Positions 45,731 through 55,650 of a stretch of 64,000 bases of DNA are shown here, piece by piece. Numbering within the stretch: position 1 is the stretch's first letter; each line of letters opens with the position of its first letter. Location of the stretch: contig NZ_CP074349.1 of NCBI RefSeq assembly GCF_018343775.1, forward strand, positions 3,524,001 through 3,588,000, in the 5' to 3' direction. Position numbers and translations under genes: made by a program. Origin of the DNA: Pseudomonas cichorii (GTDB lineage Bacteria; Pseudomonadota; Gammaproteobacteria; Pseudomonadales; Pseudomonadaceae). Under the pieces are notes generated by a model. That model saw nothing but the letters and a program-made list of their open reading frames with translations, was not told the DNA's origin and made no database searches.

Positions 45731-48700
45731 ATGGCAAATTCACTGAATTCACTTTTACAGAAAATTAAAGGCAGAACCAATACCCTGGGCTGGGGGGCGA
45801 TCGTGTCCTTCAACCGTACCAAGGCCAATCATTTACTGGCGCAGCAGCATATCGCACGGTTCAGCACAGACAGCTTCCTGCCCGCGATCCGCGGTACGGT
45901 GCAACTGGAAGGGCCAGAAACACTGGAACTGAGCGGGATCATTCTCAGTGCCCCACGTCTCTCGTTTGAAAATGCATCATTGAAGGACTCCAGGGCACGC
46001 CTGAATATGGACATCGTGGGAGGCACCGTCACTCACTACAGCAATGCCCCTGGTTCTCCTACGCGAGCGCTCTCCAGTTTCAATATTTCCGAACAGCATG
46101 GCTACCGCTTGAATGCCGATATTGAATTGAGAAAAGTAGTGGGAGGCATCAACAAGAGCTCTCACGTCATTCTGGATATCTCGAAAGCCACAGAGTTCAC
46201 GTCCAACCTGATTGATCTGGGCGCCAGCCCGACGCTGATAGGCGATTTTTTCAAGGCCCGATTCGATGAGTTGCCCGCCGAACAGCAAATCTATTCACTG
46301 GGGTTGCTGGACTTCAATGCCGATGACCTGTTGGCACCCAAGGACTTTTATATCCTGACCCAGGCAGCGCCTGAAGGAAAGAATCTCAAGTCGGACAGTT
46401 ATGGCGATGGCGCCGTGGTGTTATTTGTTCGCACCAAAAACAATTTTTACGATGGAACGTTACCGACAAGCGAGAGCACGTTTCCTTACCTTATTCCCGA
46501 TGACAAGGTGACGGGTGAGGAGCGTTCAAAATACTCCGGCTCATTGCTCATTTCTCGCCAGGCTGTCATGTACTGGTTCATTATGCCGTATATAAAACAG
46601 CATATCGGCAAGGGGTTGAACTTTGAAGTCAAGGACGATGATCAACAGACAGGTGATTATCAACTGGTTGCGGTCGCGGGAGAGTACCCGGCGGAGCCGA
46701 TCGACATTCAATATCAGCATGCGAATCATCATCTTCACTTTATAAAAGATGATCTGCGCTTTAAGTTCTCACAAAAACTGTCACTTATCGTCAGGTCGGA
46801 TTTTCGCCTTGAGTTAAAATGGGTCGGAACCAGCAATGAAGTCTTTCATTTCTGGGACGATATCGCAGGATGGTGGGACGAACACAGAGATGCCTTGGTC
46901 GGATTCGAGCATGAAGTCTCTATTATTTTCGATAACCAACTGAACGCGAGCAACAACACCATTACTTTTGTGCAGTCGCCCCTCTCCAGTTATAAAGCGA
47001 CCGTCACCGCTCCGGACGCACTCCATGAAAAACTGAAGATTAAAGTTCAGGAAGTTCTGGAGGGTATCCTCAAGGAGCTTCTAGACCTTTTCAAATCCAT
47101 CGACATCCCTGAAATAAATTTCTTCGGCATCAACCACCTGCTGTTCCCGGAACACAACGCCCTGATCCTGAAAGAAGCCTACTTGCCCGGCGACCTGGCC
47201 CTGTTCGGGGAAGTCGACCCGGCCCTGACTTCATTCAGCCTCAACCCACTCTATGTCACCGTCAAGACCGGTGACACGCTGCAATTTGAAATCGTCGAAC
47301 TGCGTTATCGGGCCCGTGCGGCCAATATCACCTGGAGCGTTCGTGACATCGACGGGTCCCGCTCCCAGGGTGTCATCACGACGGGAGGGTTGTTTACCGC
47401 ACCTTCGGTCGGGCAACTTGAAGACACGACCGCCCGCAACGTCGTGACCGCCACCTACACCGACCCGCAAAGCCAGGAAACACGGACGGCTTCTGCGCTG
47501 GTGGTGATCGTATCCAGCTCCATGGCCATGACACCTGCACTGCATGCCATAGACCTGCGAGCGCCGCGCAATGTTACCTTCAAAGTCTCGACACTGACCG
47601 GCAACACCGTGACCTGGACTGCCCTTCCCCCTGAGCAAGGAACTATCACCGGCAACGGCAAGGAAGCGACTTATACCCCTCCTGCCACCTTACCCTCTGG
47701 CAAATTCATGCCGGTGACGGTTGAAGCGATTGACAGCGTTACCAAGGCACGCTGCCCGGGCACGGTACTGCTCGTCAATGGCGTCATGCCCATGGACGTC
47801 AAACCGGCTTTTCACCCGGGACTCGCACCGGACGCATCCCTGCATATGTCCCTGCCTGGACAACTGGCTGACGTACTCGCCGTGCAATGGAGCGTGGCCA
47901 CGGGTGAAGGCAGCATCGATGCCACCGGCAACTTCAAGGCTCCGGCGACGATCACCCAGCCTTATACCGTTATTCAGGGCAGCTATTTCGATGGCGTGGG
48001 TACCCAATCAGGCTACGGGGTCATTCATCTGTCCGAAATAGCCCCCCGCGCTAAGTGGGTGCGCCTTGAGGACTTCACCATCAAGGAACAATCCGGGTCG
48101 GTAAAACTGTTCGCCAATGGCCTGGAACAAATCAAGGTGAGAGTGGCCGTCAAGCCGTTCGACGATCAAAACACAGAAGTTACCCTCACGCCTTCCGAGC
48201 TGAACAGCATGCGCCTGATCGTTGCTGACACACTGAATGAACTGCCTTATATCGGTGAGGAAGGGGTGCCCGCCGATACACCTGAAGGCAAAGAATGGGG
48301 CGTCAATGAGTCCAGAAACGCTTATCTGTATTATCCTCCTGACGCCCCCCTGCCCCCTGAACCACAGGCTCTGGATGGCAGTGGAAAATCCCTGTATATC
48401 CAGACCCGCAGCCCGATACCGTTAAAAATAGCAGTTGCCTTGACCCGCGCCGATCAGGCCGAATTCAATTCCACTGAACAAAATGGTTCCGAAGAAAAAC
48501 ACAACATCATAGAAATCACCCCCCGAACCGTGCCCACTTATGCCATAGAAAGTTATGAGTTCGAGCACATTCGGGTGGTGGGCGGAGCAGACAATGATTA
48601 CGAACTCAATACCATCGATTATTACTACCTGAGATTCAAACAATCCACCCAGAATATAAAGTTCGTTACGGTCGCATTTGATGGCCCCGCCAGCATGACT

Positions 48701-49036
48701 CAGTGGGAAAGCCGTCAATATGCGGAACTCATGGGCAGTTACACCGGCTACGCGCTGCCCGGTAGTCGAACACTCTTGTTCGAGCCTTTGTTGATGCAAA
48801 GCATTGCACCTGAGTTACGCCCAAGCCTTGATGTCATTGCTGGCCATGAAGCACCTGAGGGCGCCCTCTTGATCAGCCTGCATCGACGTTCAGACTTTCT
48901 ATTCGACAACGAAAGTGGTTTCGTTCAACCGATGAAGCTGAAATTGATTGATGAATACGGCAACCAGCACAAGATTACCGTGGGATTCAACTCGCCGACT
49001 GACCGTAACACATTGAAGATTACGGCCACCAACTGA
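45731..49036 (+). CDS. Large P47/TULIP-like protein with Ig-like and extra C-terminal domains (paralogue 3)
   Basis: Leaderless protein of 1101 residues, the most divergent of the three. It keeps GWGAIVSFNRTKANHLL (20-36), LSFENASLKDSRARL, and LLFPEHNALILKEAYLPGDL near 470-490 with LFGEVDP next. Ig-like domains follow at about 495-770 (ITWSVRDIDGSRSQ; VTWTALPPEQG). A further ~330-residue C-terminal part has no match I recognise; it is beta-rich with Tyr/Asp clusters such as LNTIDYYYLRFKQS. The ATG at 45731 has GAGG upstream. RHS copy 2 starts 68 bp downstream on the same strand, so the two may be expressed together. Confidence 0.6.
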   Translation: MANSLNSLLQKIKGRTNTLGWGAIVSFNRTKANHLLAQQHIARFSTDSFLPAIRGTVQLEGPETLELSGIILSAPRLSFENASLKDSRARLNMDIVGGTVTHYSNAPGSPTRALSSFNISEQHGYRLNADIELRKVVGGINKSSHVILDISKATEFTSNLIDLGASPTLIGDFFKARFDELPAEQQIYSLGLLDFNADDLLAPKDFYILTQAAPEGKNLKSDSYGDGAVVLFVRTKNNFYDGTLPTSESTFPYLIPDDKVTGEERSKYSGSLLISRQAVMYWFIMPYIKQHIGKGLNFEVKDDDQQTGDYQLVAVAGEYPAEPIDIQYQHANHHLHFIKDDLRFKFSQKLSLIVRSDFRLELKWVGTSNEVFHFWDDIAGWWDEHRDALVGFEHEVSIIFDNQLNASNNTITFVQSPLSSYKATVTAPDALHEKLKIKVQEVLEGILKELLDLFKSIDIPEINFFGINHLLFPEHNALILKEAYLPGDLALFGEVDPALTSFSLNPLYVTVKTGDTLQFEIVELRYRARAANITWSVRDIDGSRSQGVITTGGLFTAPSVGQLEDTTARNVVTATYTDPQSQETRTASALVVIVSSSMAMTPALHAIDLRAPRNVTFKVSTLTGNTVTWTALPPEQGTITGNGKEATYTPPATLPSGKFMPVTVEAIDSVTKARCPGTVLLVNGVMPMDVKPAFHPGLAPDASLHMSLPGQLADVLAVQWSVATGEGSIDATGNFKAPATITQPYTVIQGSYFDGVGTQSGYGVIHLSEIAPRAKWVRLEDFTIKEQSGSVKLFANGLEQIKVRVAVKPFDDQNTEVTLTPSELNSMRLIVADTLNELPYIGEEGVPADTPEGKEWGVNESRNAYLYYPPDAPLPPEPQALDGSGKSLYIQTRSPIPLKIAVALTRADQAEFNSTEQNGSEEKHNIIEITPRTVPTYAIESYEFEHIRVVGGADNDYELNTIDYYYLRFKQSTQNIKFVTVAFDGPASMTQWESRQYAELMGSYTGYALPGSRTLLFEPLLMQSIAPELRPSLDVIAGHEAPEGALLISLHRRSDFLFDNESGFVQPMKLKLIDEYGNQHKITVGFNSPTDRNTLKITATN

Positions 49037-49104
49037 CGTACTCACTAAACACTATAAGAGCCGATAAACAGACTGTTTAACGGCTCTTGTCTGGGGATTG
49101 CTCC

Positions 49105-51315
49105 ATGCCCACACCCACTGTTCACTCCAATGCCTTCAACTTTCTCAGCGCGGTTCAGGCCGGTGTCGACCCGCGCACCGGTCAGTACACCTGCCTCATT
49201 ACCTTGCCCGAACTCAAGGCCAACCACCTGTGCGGACCTACGGTGCCCCTCAGCCTCGGCTTCAGCCCCATGAGCCCCCGCAACACCGGGTTCGGCAAAG
49301 GCTGGAGCGTGCGCCTGTCGCACTTCGACACCGTCTCGCGCATCCTCTCGTTGTCCACCGGGGAAACCTTCCGCATCGAAGGTTCTCCCACCCAGCCCAC
49401 TGTCCCCGAGCGCAAGATCGACAGCTTTCATTTTGCCGTCGAGGCCACCGGCCGCTATCGGGTGACACACAAGTCTGGCCTGGTGGAAATCCTCACCCTG
49501 CGCGGCGGTGACACCCTGGCCTGGGTCAGTGAAATCCACTCCGCCGAAGGCCATCGGGTCAGCCTGACCTACGAGAGCTATGCCGGTGAAACCGTGCTGC
49601 GCAGTGTCAGTGACGACTATGGCCTGCTGCTTGACATCACACGCCCCAACTCCGCGCAGATCAATGTCGATTTGCATCCCGGACAAGGCAGTGGCGGCGA
49701 ACCCCTGGTCCGTTTCAGCCTGATGCTCAGCAATGGCGAAGTCACCCGCATCGTGCTGCCAACCGACAACCAGGCCGCCTGGCGCTTCCAGTACGAACTG
49801 ATCCATGAATACCTGTGCATGGCGCAGGTGCATAACCCGTTGGGTGGCCATGAACTCATCACCTATGACGCCCAGGGTCATGAGTTTCCGCAGAACCGCT
49901 ACCCGTCGCTGCCCCGCGTGTTACGGCATGAACAGCGCCCCGGCTTCGGCCAGCCGCCGGTCGAGGTGCGTTATCAATATTCCAACACCAATTTTCTGGG
50001 TTTCAACGCCAGCGGGCTGATCTGGGACGACGATGGTCTGGACAATCTCTACAAGGCCAACCAGAGCTACACCTACAACAGTACGGAAATGCTCTGGCTC
50101 GATGGCAAGGCCTTGCGCACCACAGTGCGGGCCTTCAATAACTTCCACCTGCTGACCGAGGAAACCGTCACCCAAAGCGACAATGTGCTCAGCACCCGCA
50201 CCACATATCACAGCACGCCGGGCTTGCCCTTCGACCAGCAACCGGCCCAGTGCCAGTTGCCCCGTGAAGTGCTGAAGATCTGGTATCACCCCAGCGCTTC
50301 CAGCCAGACCCATGAAGAAACCACCCGCACCACCTTCGACACCTTCGGCAACCTGCTGACCCAGGAAAACCCCGACGGCACCCTGGAAACCCGGCGCTAT
50401 TACCCGGCCGCCGGTGGCGATGGCTGCCCGCCCGATCCTCAAGGTTTTGTAAGGACCGTGCAGGACACCACCGTCACGCCGATCCCCGGCGCGCCCGGCG
50501 AGGCCCCGGTGTTGCGCACCGCGTATCGCTACGCGCTGCAAACCGGCGTGGGTGGCGGCGCAGCGCCCGGCTGGCTGGCCGTGACCGATGAGCGCCTGCT
50601 GCAAGTGGATGGCCTGGACGAAACCGAGCTTCAGCACACCGCGTTCACCTACATCCACCAGCCCACCGATCGTTATCAGCACGGGCGCAAGTTGCAGGAC
50701 ACCCAGACCCTCAATGGCCTCTCGACGATCACCGACTACACCTACCAGAGAACCCGTAATGCCCGCGCCGGGGAAACCGTGCAGCACACCATCATCAGCC
50801 TGAGCACCAGCTTCGATACCGTGCGCAAGACCCATACCCTGCAACACTCGCTGTTCAACGGCCAGCCACTGCTCAATCGCGACGACAACGACGTGGAAAT
50901 CGCCTACCGCTACGATGCACTGGGCCGGGTCATCGAGGAAACCGTAGCCCCTGGCACGCTCTACGAGGCCTCGCGCCATTATCGCTATGTGCTCAGCGCC
51001 GTGGACGGCCAACAGGCCGAACAGGAAACCACCAACGTCAAGGGGATCAAGACCCGCACCTTGCTCGATGGCATGAACCGGGTGGTGAAGGAGTTGCGGC
51101 AAGGGGCTGACGAAAACAACCCCGCCGATTACTTCCAGACCTACAGCGCGCTGTACGACGGCCGCGGGCTGTTGACCGAGGACACCGAGAGTGACTGGCT
51201 GCTGGTGGAAGTCGAGGATGAGCCGGAGTTGCAATTGCGTGAATTGCCCCTGACCAATACCTATCAATACGATGACTGGGGTGAACAGCGCAGTGTCACC
51301 GGCCCGGACGGGATT
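49105..51315 (+). repeat. Right arm of a ~2.2 kb inverted repeat (RHS 5' half)
   Basis: Counterpart of 37627-39837, same length and opposite orientation. Both arms begin exactly at the start codon of their RHS gene and end at the same codon, so the 5' flanks are not shared. Confidence 0.9.
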
Positions 51316-54042
51316 TCCCGGATTGCCGAAACGGATCCGATACGCAAGACCGTGCGCAACTGGGTGCAGAGCAGCGATACGCCAGCACAGATCAGCAACC
51401 TGACTGAAACCAAAAGCAACCGGTTCGGCAAACCCGAATGGTCCAGAACACTGGATGCTGCCGACATTCTTATAGGCCAGACGGATTATGCCTATGACGG
51501 CCTGGGGCGCTGTATCCAGAAAGTCGATGCGCTCAGACGCAGCACAAGCTTCGGTTACGACGCCCTGTCACGGGTCATCAGCACCACCCTCCCCGACCTG
51601 ACCGTGATCGAAAAGGATTATGCGTTACACAGCAGCGATGCCTTGCCGACAAGAATCTGCGCCAGGCCAGACAAGGCAACAGAATCCATCCTGCTGGGTG
51701 AACAACGGTTCGATGGACTGAATCGCGCGACACACGTCAGCGTCGGCCCTCGTACCACCACCCTGGTCTACAAGGGCGGACAGATGCAGGTGGATGAATG
51801 CATCACTCCCGCCAGGCACTCCATTCATTATGAATACAGCCTGGGCCTGAGCGATCAGCCAGTGCGCACCATCGCCGAGAGTGAACAGGCCGACTTTACC
51901 TATGACTTCAAGACGGCCGCCTTGATGACCTCGCAAAACAGTCGCAGCCGTACCGAGTTCGATTACAACCTGAACGGCGGATTGAAAGCGGAACGCCGCG
52001 TGGAAGACGGAGTGACACGGGAAACCCTGCATACGGCTTCCTTTGGCGGACGGGCGTTGAGCCGCCAGGAGCCAGGCGGGCTGACGTCAGTCTATGAGTA
52101 CGATCAGCTCGGCCGCGCCCGGTCAGTGAAACAGGGACAGTTGCAGGCCGGATTCACCTGGTCCAGCCTGGGGCGGTTGCAGAGTACTCTCACGACGGAT
52201 ACGGGCAGTGGCAACACGTTACAGACCAGCCTGCAATACAACGATCAGGGACAGGAAACCGAGCGTACCCTTGAACTGAGCGGCCACGATACCCGCACGA
52301 TTACCCAGACATGGCGCAAGGACGGCAGGCTGACGTCCAAGCATCTGAAAACCGCCGACCGCTCATTGCTCGATGAAACCTTCGATTACGACGAACGCGG
52401 CCGCCTCGTGCTGCATGCCTGTAACGGAGAAACGCTGCCACAGGATCGTTATGGCAACGGGATCAGCGAGCAACATTTTGATTTCGATGCGCTGGACAAT
52501 ATCACTGCAGTACTCAGCACCTTTATCGATGGCAGCACCGATCAGGCATTGTTCGGCTTTGCCATTGATGATCCGACGCAACTGGTCAGCATCACCCACA
52601 CTCACCCGGACTACCCTGCCAGCATCACGCTGGATTACGACGCCGATGGCAATCTGTTGCACGACGAAAATGCTCAGCTACTGGCTTATGACACTCAGAG
52701 CCGCTTGCTGGGTGTAACCGCAACAGATGGCACAGCGGCAGCGCAATACCGCTATGACTCGCACAACCAACTGGTTGGCGTCAGTCAAGGCAGTCAAATC
52801 GAGGCGCTGCGTTTCTATCAGGGCGAACGCTTGAGCAGCAGTATTCAGGGCAACGAAACCACCTGTTATCTGTATGGCGACAATCAACCGCTGGGGCAGC
52901 AGACCCTCGGCGATGGGGCAAAGACCCTGTTATTCATGACCGACGCCAAGCAAAGCCTGCTCGGCGAAAGCCAGCAGGCCGATCTGCGCACGGCGGTGTA
53001 CAGCGCCTATGGGGAACGCAGCAGTGACGATGGCATGCGTAACCTGCTGGGCTTCAATGGTGAAGTGCGCGATGAGGTCAGCGGCTGGTATCTGCTGGGC
53101 CGTGGCTACCGAGCCTATAACCCGATACTGATGCGTTTCCATAGCCCCGACAGCCTCAGCCCGTTCGGCGCTGGCGGGCTCAACCCTTATGTCTATTGCC
53201 TGGGCGACCCGATCGGCTTCGTCGACCCCACCGGGCATATGTCCCGTGGTCTGTTTCTGGGGCTCAATATCGCAGGCCTGGTGCTGGGGATCATTGGCAC
53301 CGTTGCGACCGGTGGAGTGGCTGCGCCGGCATTGACCATGCAGTTCGGCCTGTTCGCGGTTGCCCAGACGGCGGGGGTTGCGGCGGTGGTGACAGGCGGG
53401 ATCGGCGCTTATACCCCGGATACACAGGCCAAGAAAGCGCTGGGCATAACAAGCACTGTGCTGGGGATCATATCGACTCTGGCGGGTGCGGCTGCATTTT
53501 TTACGGGGAGGTCAAAGTGGGATTTCGCTAAGGCGGCAAGTACCGGAACTGATGATCTACCAAAGACTGCGCCTACCAGCTCAATGGATATAGGAAGAGC
53601 AATGCCTGTAGAGAACGTAGCGTCTGTAGACATGGCAACGCAGACAACACATGAATCAGGCCGAATACTTACCTTCGATAAACGAGTATGGAGGATATCT
53701 GGTGGCGAACTGAACGAATTGCCCAAACCGGGCATGGGCAGGCCTAACACTATACATGCCTCGACTCAAACACCGCCCCCCCCTCCGCCCCGAGTGGCTT
53801 TCAAACCACCGCCGCCCCCATCCCCCCGGGCAAGTACTCCAGAAGTCGAGATAGTGCCGCCCCCGTCTGGATCTGAAGCAGCAGTAAAATTAGTCCGTCC
53901 AGCCAAGCCCTCCACTGGACAGGAATCTCCCCGCGCTTCCACGGAGCTTATTGACAAGATCAATAGTGCAAGTGGCCTAGTGACATCTAACGGCAAAACA
54001 CTTCATCCTGGTGATCTAATAGGAAAACTGAGAAAAATATAA
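49105..54042 (+). CDS. RHS/YD-repeat protein, TcC-like (copy 2)
   Basis: Protein of 1645 residues beginning at ATG 49105 (MPTPTVHSNAFNFLSAVQAG). Residues 1-737 nearly equal those of the first copy; after VTGPDGI the sequences part, although the middle keeps YD repeats (YDALSRVIS, YDERGRLVL). The TcC core GYRAYNPILMRFHSPDSLSPFG is at about 1333 and VDPTGH near 1373. The ~270-residue tail has hydrophobic Gly-rich segments, then a polar stretch with two proline tracts (PPPPPPR; KPPPPPSPR) and a basic end (DLIGKLRKI). From about 53500 the DNA is visibly poorer in G+C than the gene body, as expected for an acquired effector tip. No immunity gene follows. Confidence 0.88.
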   Translation: MPTPTVHSNAFNFLSAVQAGVDPRTGQYTCLITLPELKANHLCGPTVPLSLGFSPMSPRNTGFGKGWSVRLSHFDTVSRILSLSTGETFRIEGSPTQPTVPERKIDSFHFAVEATGRYRVTHKSGLVEILTLRGGDTLAWVSEIHSAEGHRVSLTYESYAGETVLRSVSDDYGLLLDITRPNSAQINVDLHPGQGSGGEPLVRFSLMLSNGEVTRIVLPTDNQAAWRFQYELIHEYLCMAQVHNPLGGHELITYDAQGHEFPQNRYPSLPRVLRHEQRPGFGQPPVEVRYQYSNTNFLGFNASGLIWDDDGLDNLYKANQSYTYNSTEMLWLDGKALRTTVRAFNNFHLLTEETVTQSDNVLSTRTTYHSTPGLPFDQQPAQCQLPREVLKIWYHPSASSQTHEETTRTTFDTFGNLLTQENPDGTLETRRYYPAAGGDGCPPDPQGFVRTVQDTTVTPIPGAPGEAPVLRTAYRYALQTGVGGGAAPGWLAVTDERLLQVDGLDETELQHTAFTYIHQPTDRYQHGRKLQDTQTLNGLSTITDYTYQRTRNARAGETVQHTIISLSTSFDTVRKTHTLQHSLFNGQPLLNRDDNDVEIAYRYDALGRVIEETVAPGTLYEASRHYRYVLSAVDGQQAEQETTNVKGIKTRTLLDGMNRVVKELRQGADENNPADYFQTYSALYDGRGLLTEDTESDWLLVEVEDEPELQLRELPLTNTYQYDDWGEQRSVTGPDGISRIAETDPIRKTVRNWVQSSDTPAQISNLTETKSNRFGKPEWSRTLDAADILIGQTDYAYDGLGRCIQKVDALRRSTSFGYDALSRVISTTLPDLTVIEKDYALHSSDALPTRICARPDKATESILLGEQRFDGLNRATHVSVGPRTTTLVYKGGQMQVDECITPARHSIHYEYSLGLSDQPVRTIAESEQADFTYDFKTAALMTSQNSRSRTEFDYNLNGGLKAERRVEDGVTRETLHTASFGGRALSRQEPGGLTSVYEYDQLGRARSVKQGQLQAGFTWSSLGRLQSTLTTDTGSGNTLQTSLQYNDQGQETERTLELSGHDTRTITQTWRKDGRLTSKHLKTADRSLLDETFDYDERGRLVLHACNGETLPQDRYGNGISEQHFDFDALDNITAVLSTFIDGSTDQALFGFAIDDPTQLVSITHTHPDYPASITLDYDADGNLLHDENAQLLAYDTQSRLLGVTATDGTAAAQYRYDSHNQLVGVSQGSQIEALRFYQGERLSSSIQGNETTCYLYGDNQPLGQQTLGDGAKTLLFMTDAKQSLLGESQQADLRTAVYSAYGERSSDDGMRNLLGFNGEVRDEVSGWYLLGRGYRAYNPILMRFHSPDSLSPFGAGGLNPYVYCLGDPIGFVDPTGHMSRGLFLGLNIAGLVLGIIGTVATGGVAAPALTMQFGLFAVAQTAGVAAVVTGGIGAYTPDTQAKKALGITSTVLGIISTLAGAAAFFTGRSKWDFAKAASTGTDDLPKTAPTSSMDIGRAMPVENVASVDMATQTTHESGRILTFDKRVWRISGGELNELPKPGMGRPNTIHASTQTPPPPPPRVAFKPPPPPSPRASTPEVEIVPPPSGSEAAVKLVRPAKPSTGQESPRASTELIDKINSASGLVTSNGKTLHPGDLIGKLRKI

Positions 54043-54070
54043 TCGTAAGCGTAGCCGGCCTGAAGACATC

Positions 54071-54105
54071 AAAAAACCGCCTCCCCCCTTGCGCCGAGGC
54101 GGTTT
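54071..54105 (-). terminator. Terminator between RHS copy 2 and the convergent Ig-repeat gene
   Basis: AAACCGCCTC and GAGGCGGTTT form a strong stem around a C-rich loop. Six A residues on the left give a T run for the minus-strand gene ending at 54112; the plus side has only a short T run. Confidence 0.85.
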
Positions 54106-54111
54106 CACGAT

Positions 54112-55566
54112 TCAAGCCACCAACGTCAACTCCAGCCGTCTGAACACCCTGTACGACAACCCGCCATCGAAACTCACTTCAATATATACCGAGAAGACCG
54201 CATTGAGTTTCAACTGTTCCAGAAACGAACGAACCAGCACGGCGTTGACTCTCTCTGCAACGATCTCACTTGAAGTTACCTCACGCGCCTTGAACATGTC
54301 GAAGTACAGATCGCCCCCCGTATTCTTGTCCACTCCCTCTGCCCGCATATTCATCTTTTGCTTCTCGGCCATAAACACCCATGCCCGGGTGAAGAAGTCT
54401 GCTCCACCGGCGGGTACTGCAGAAAGACGAAGTGTCTCCGGTGTCCCGCTTGCCTGTTCGCATTGTGGCTGGGGAAACCGGGCATCGGGAATCGGCAGGA
54501 TGGTCAGCAGATACTTCCCGGACTCTTCAACCTTGCCACCCTGATGGGTCAAGGTGTAATACACCTCGACTTCTCTGCCTGAACCTATATTGCCGGGTAC
54601 TGCGATAGCCGGTATTCCATACTCAAGACCACCCGCCGCGATGGGGGTAGTTGTGACGTGGCTGGCCTCGGGAGTAATACCGGTCCAGTAGACCGTGAGC
54701 AGGTCGGAGGGCTGCAGATCGATTTCCGAGGGGATGACCACCACGGCCCCATCCGTGACGAGCATCGGGTCCAGTGTTCCCTTGCCACCGCCTGCTGGCA
54801 GCGATTTCCTGACCGAAGGCATCAGCAACGGAATCGGCTGCGCATCCACGGACAGCAGTGCGGCGCGAGACAATACACTGAGGTTTCCGGCCCGGTCCTG
54901 AACTTCATAGGTCGCATACCGCTGGCCATCGCCACCGGCAACAATCACATCGCCATCGATTGCGATGTCCAGGCTCATATCGACCAGGCTCAGGGTCTTC
55001 TCACCCGCCAGCAGAGAACCAACCGGTGCTTGCTCCCAATACCAACTGATGGTGTCGCCGGGCCGATGGGGGGAATAGGTGGGGACAGTGGCCGGAAGTG
55101 TATTGTTGTGCTCCTCCAGATAACGGGCCGTGACCCTGTTACCGATCAGATCGGGAAGAAAAGCCAGCGGGTCTTTATTGCCGGCAAGCGTGGCAGGAGT
55201 CCTGTCGATGGTAAGGGTGACGGGATCGGAGTCGTTAGTGTTGCCGGTTGAAAGCGTGACCTTGTAAAACAACTGGTGCGTACCTTCAATCAATTCAGCC
55301 AGAGGAATCTCCGCAAACAGAGTGTCTGGATCAGTGATGGGCGTCGTGAATGTCTTTACAGCCACTTCCCGGCCATCCCAGTTCAGCACGACCCTTTCAT
55401 TGCGGCCCGGTGCTGGATCGCTTCCGCCCCATAAGGGAAATGTCACTTTCAGGTTTCTTTGCAATGCCGCCAGAGGCAGAAGATTGGTTTCTCCTCCCGG
55501 AATGTCCGGCAAAGCCTCTGGCACTGCTGGCGGGCTCAAGTTCGCTAAAAAATCAGTCGCTTCCAT
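54112..55566 (-). CDS. Ig-like repeat protein, leaderless (484 aa)
   Basis: Hypothetical protein with no signal peptide, starting at the ATG at 55566 (MEATDFLANLSPPAVPEALP) after GGGAGAAA. It is built of Ig-like modules recognisable by an edge strand of the kind DLLTVYWTG and DTISWYWEQ, and by VTLTIDRTPA near 150. The C-terminal ~100 residues differ (FFTRAWVFMAEKQKMN; VSFDGGLSYRVFRRLEL) and may be a separate domain. It shares module type with the neighbouring 669-residue protein, 84 bp upstream, with which it is probably co-transcribed. Function unknown; the setting beside RHS genes suggests a host-interaction or toxin-associated role. Confidence 0.75.
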   Translation of the reverse strand: MEATDFLANLSPPAVPEALPDIPGGETNLLPLAALQRNLKVTFPLWGGSDPAPGRNERVVLNWDGREVAVKTFTTPITDPDTLFAEIPLAELIEGTHQLFYKVTLSTGNTNDSDPVTLTIDRTPATLAGNKDPLAFLPDLIGNRVTARYLEEHNNTLPATVPTYSPHRPGDTISWYWEQAPVGSLLAGEKTLSLVDMSLDIAIDGDVIVAGGDGQRYATYEVQDRAGNLSVLSRAALLSVDAQPIPLLMPSVRKSLPAGGGKGTLDPMLVTDGAVVVIPSEIDLQPSDLLTVYWTGITPEASHVTTTPIAAGGLEYGIPAIAVPGNIGSGREVEVYYTLTHQGGKVEESGKYLLTILPIPDARFPQPQCEQASGTPETLRLSAVPAGGADFFTRAWVFMAEKQKMNMRAEGVDKNTGGDLYFDMFKAREVTSSEIVAERVNAVLVRSFLEQLKLNAVFSVYIEVSFDGGLSYRVFRRLELTLVA

Positions 55567-55650
55567 ATCGCGTTTCTCCCATATAACCTGCCAGGAATAT
55601 AACCGGCCACCCCCCTTGCGCGCAGACACGCAAATTGTCGGCCTCACACT

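Noticed and set aside
53930..54042. Possible WH2 actin-binding motif at the end of RHS copy 2
   Set aside because: The segment ELIDKINSASG followed by a basic end only loosely recalls WH2 and lacks the LKKV-like core; kept only as part of a broader effector-tip idea.
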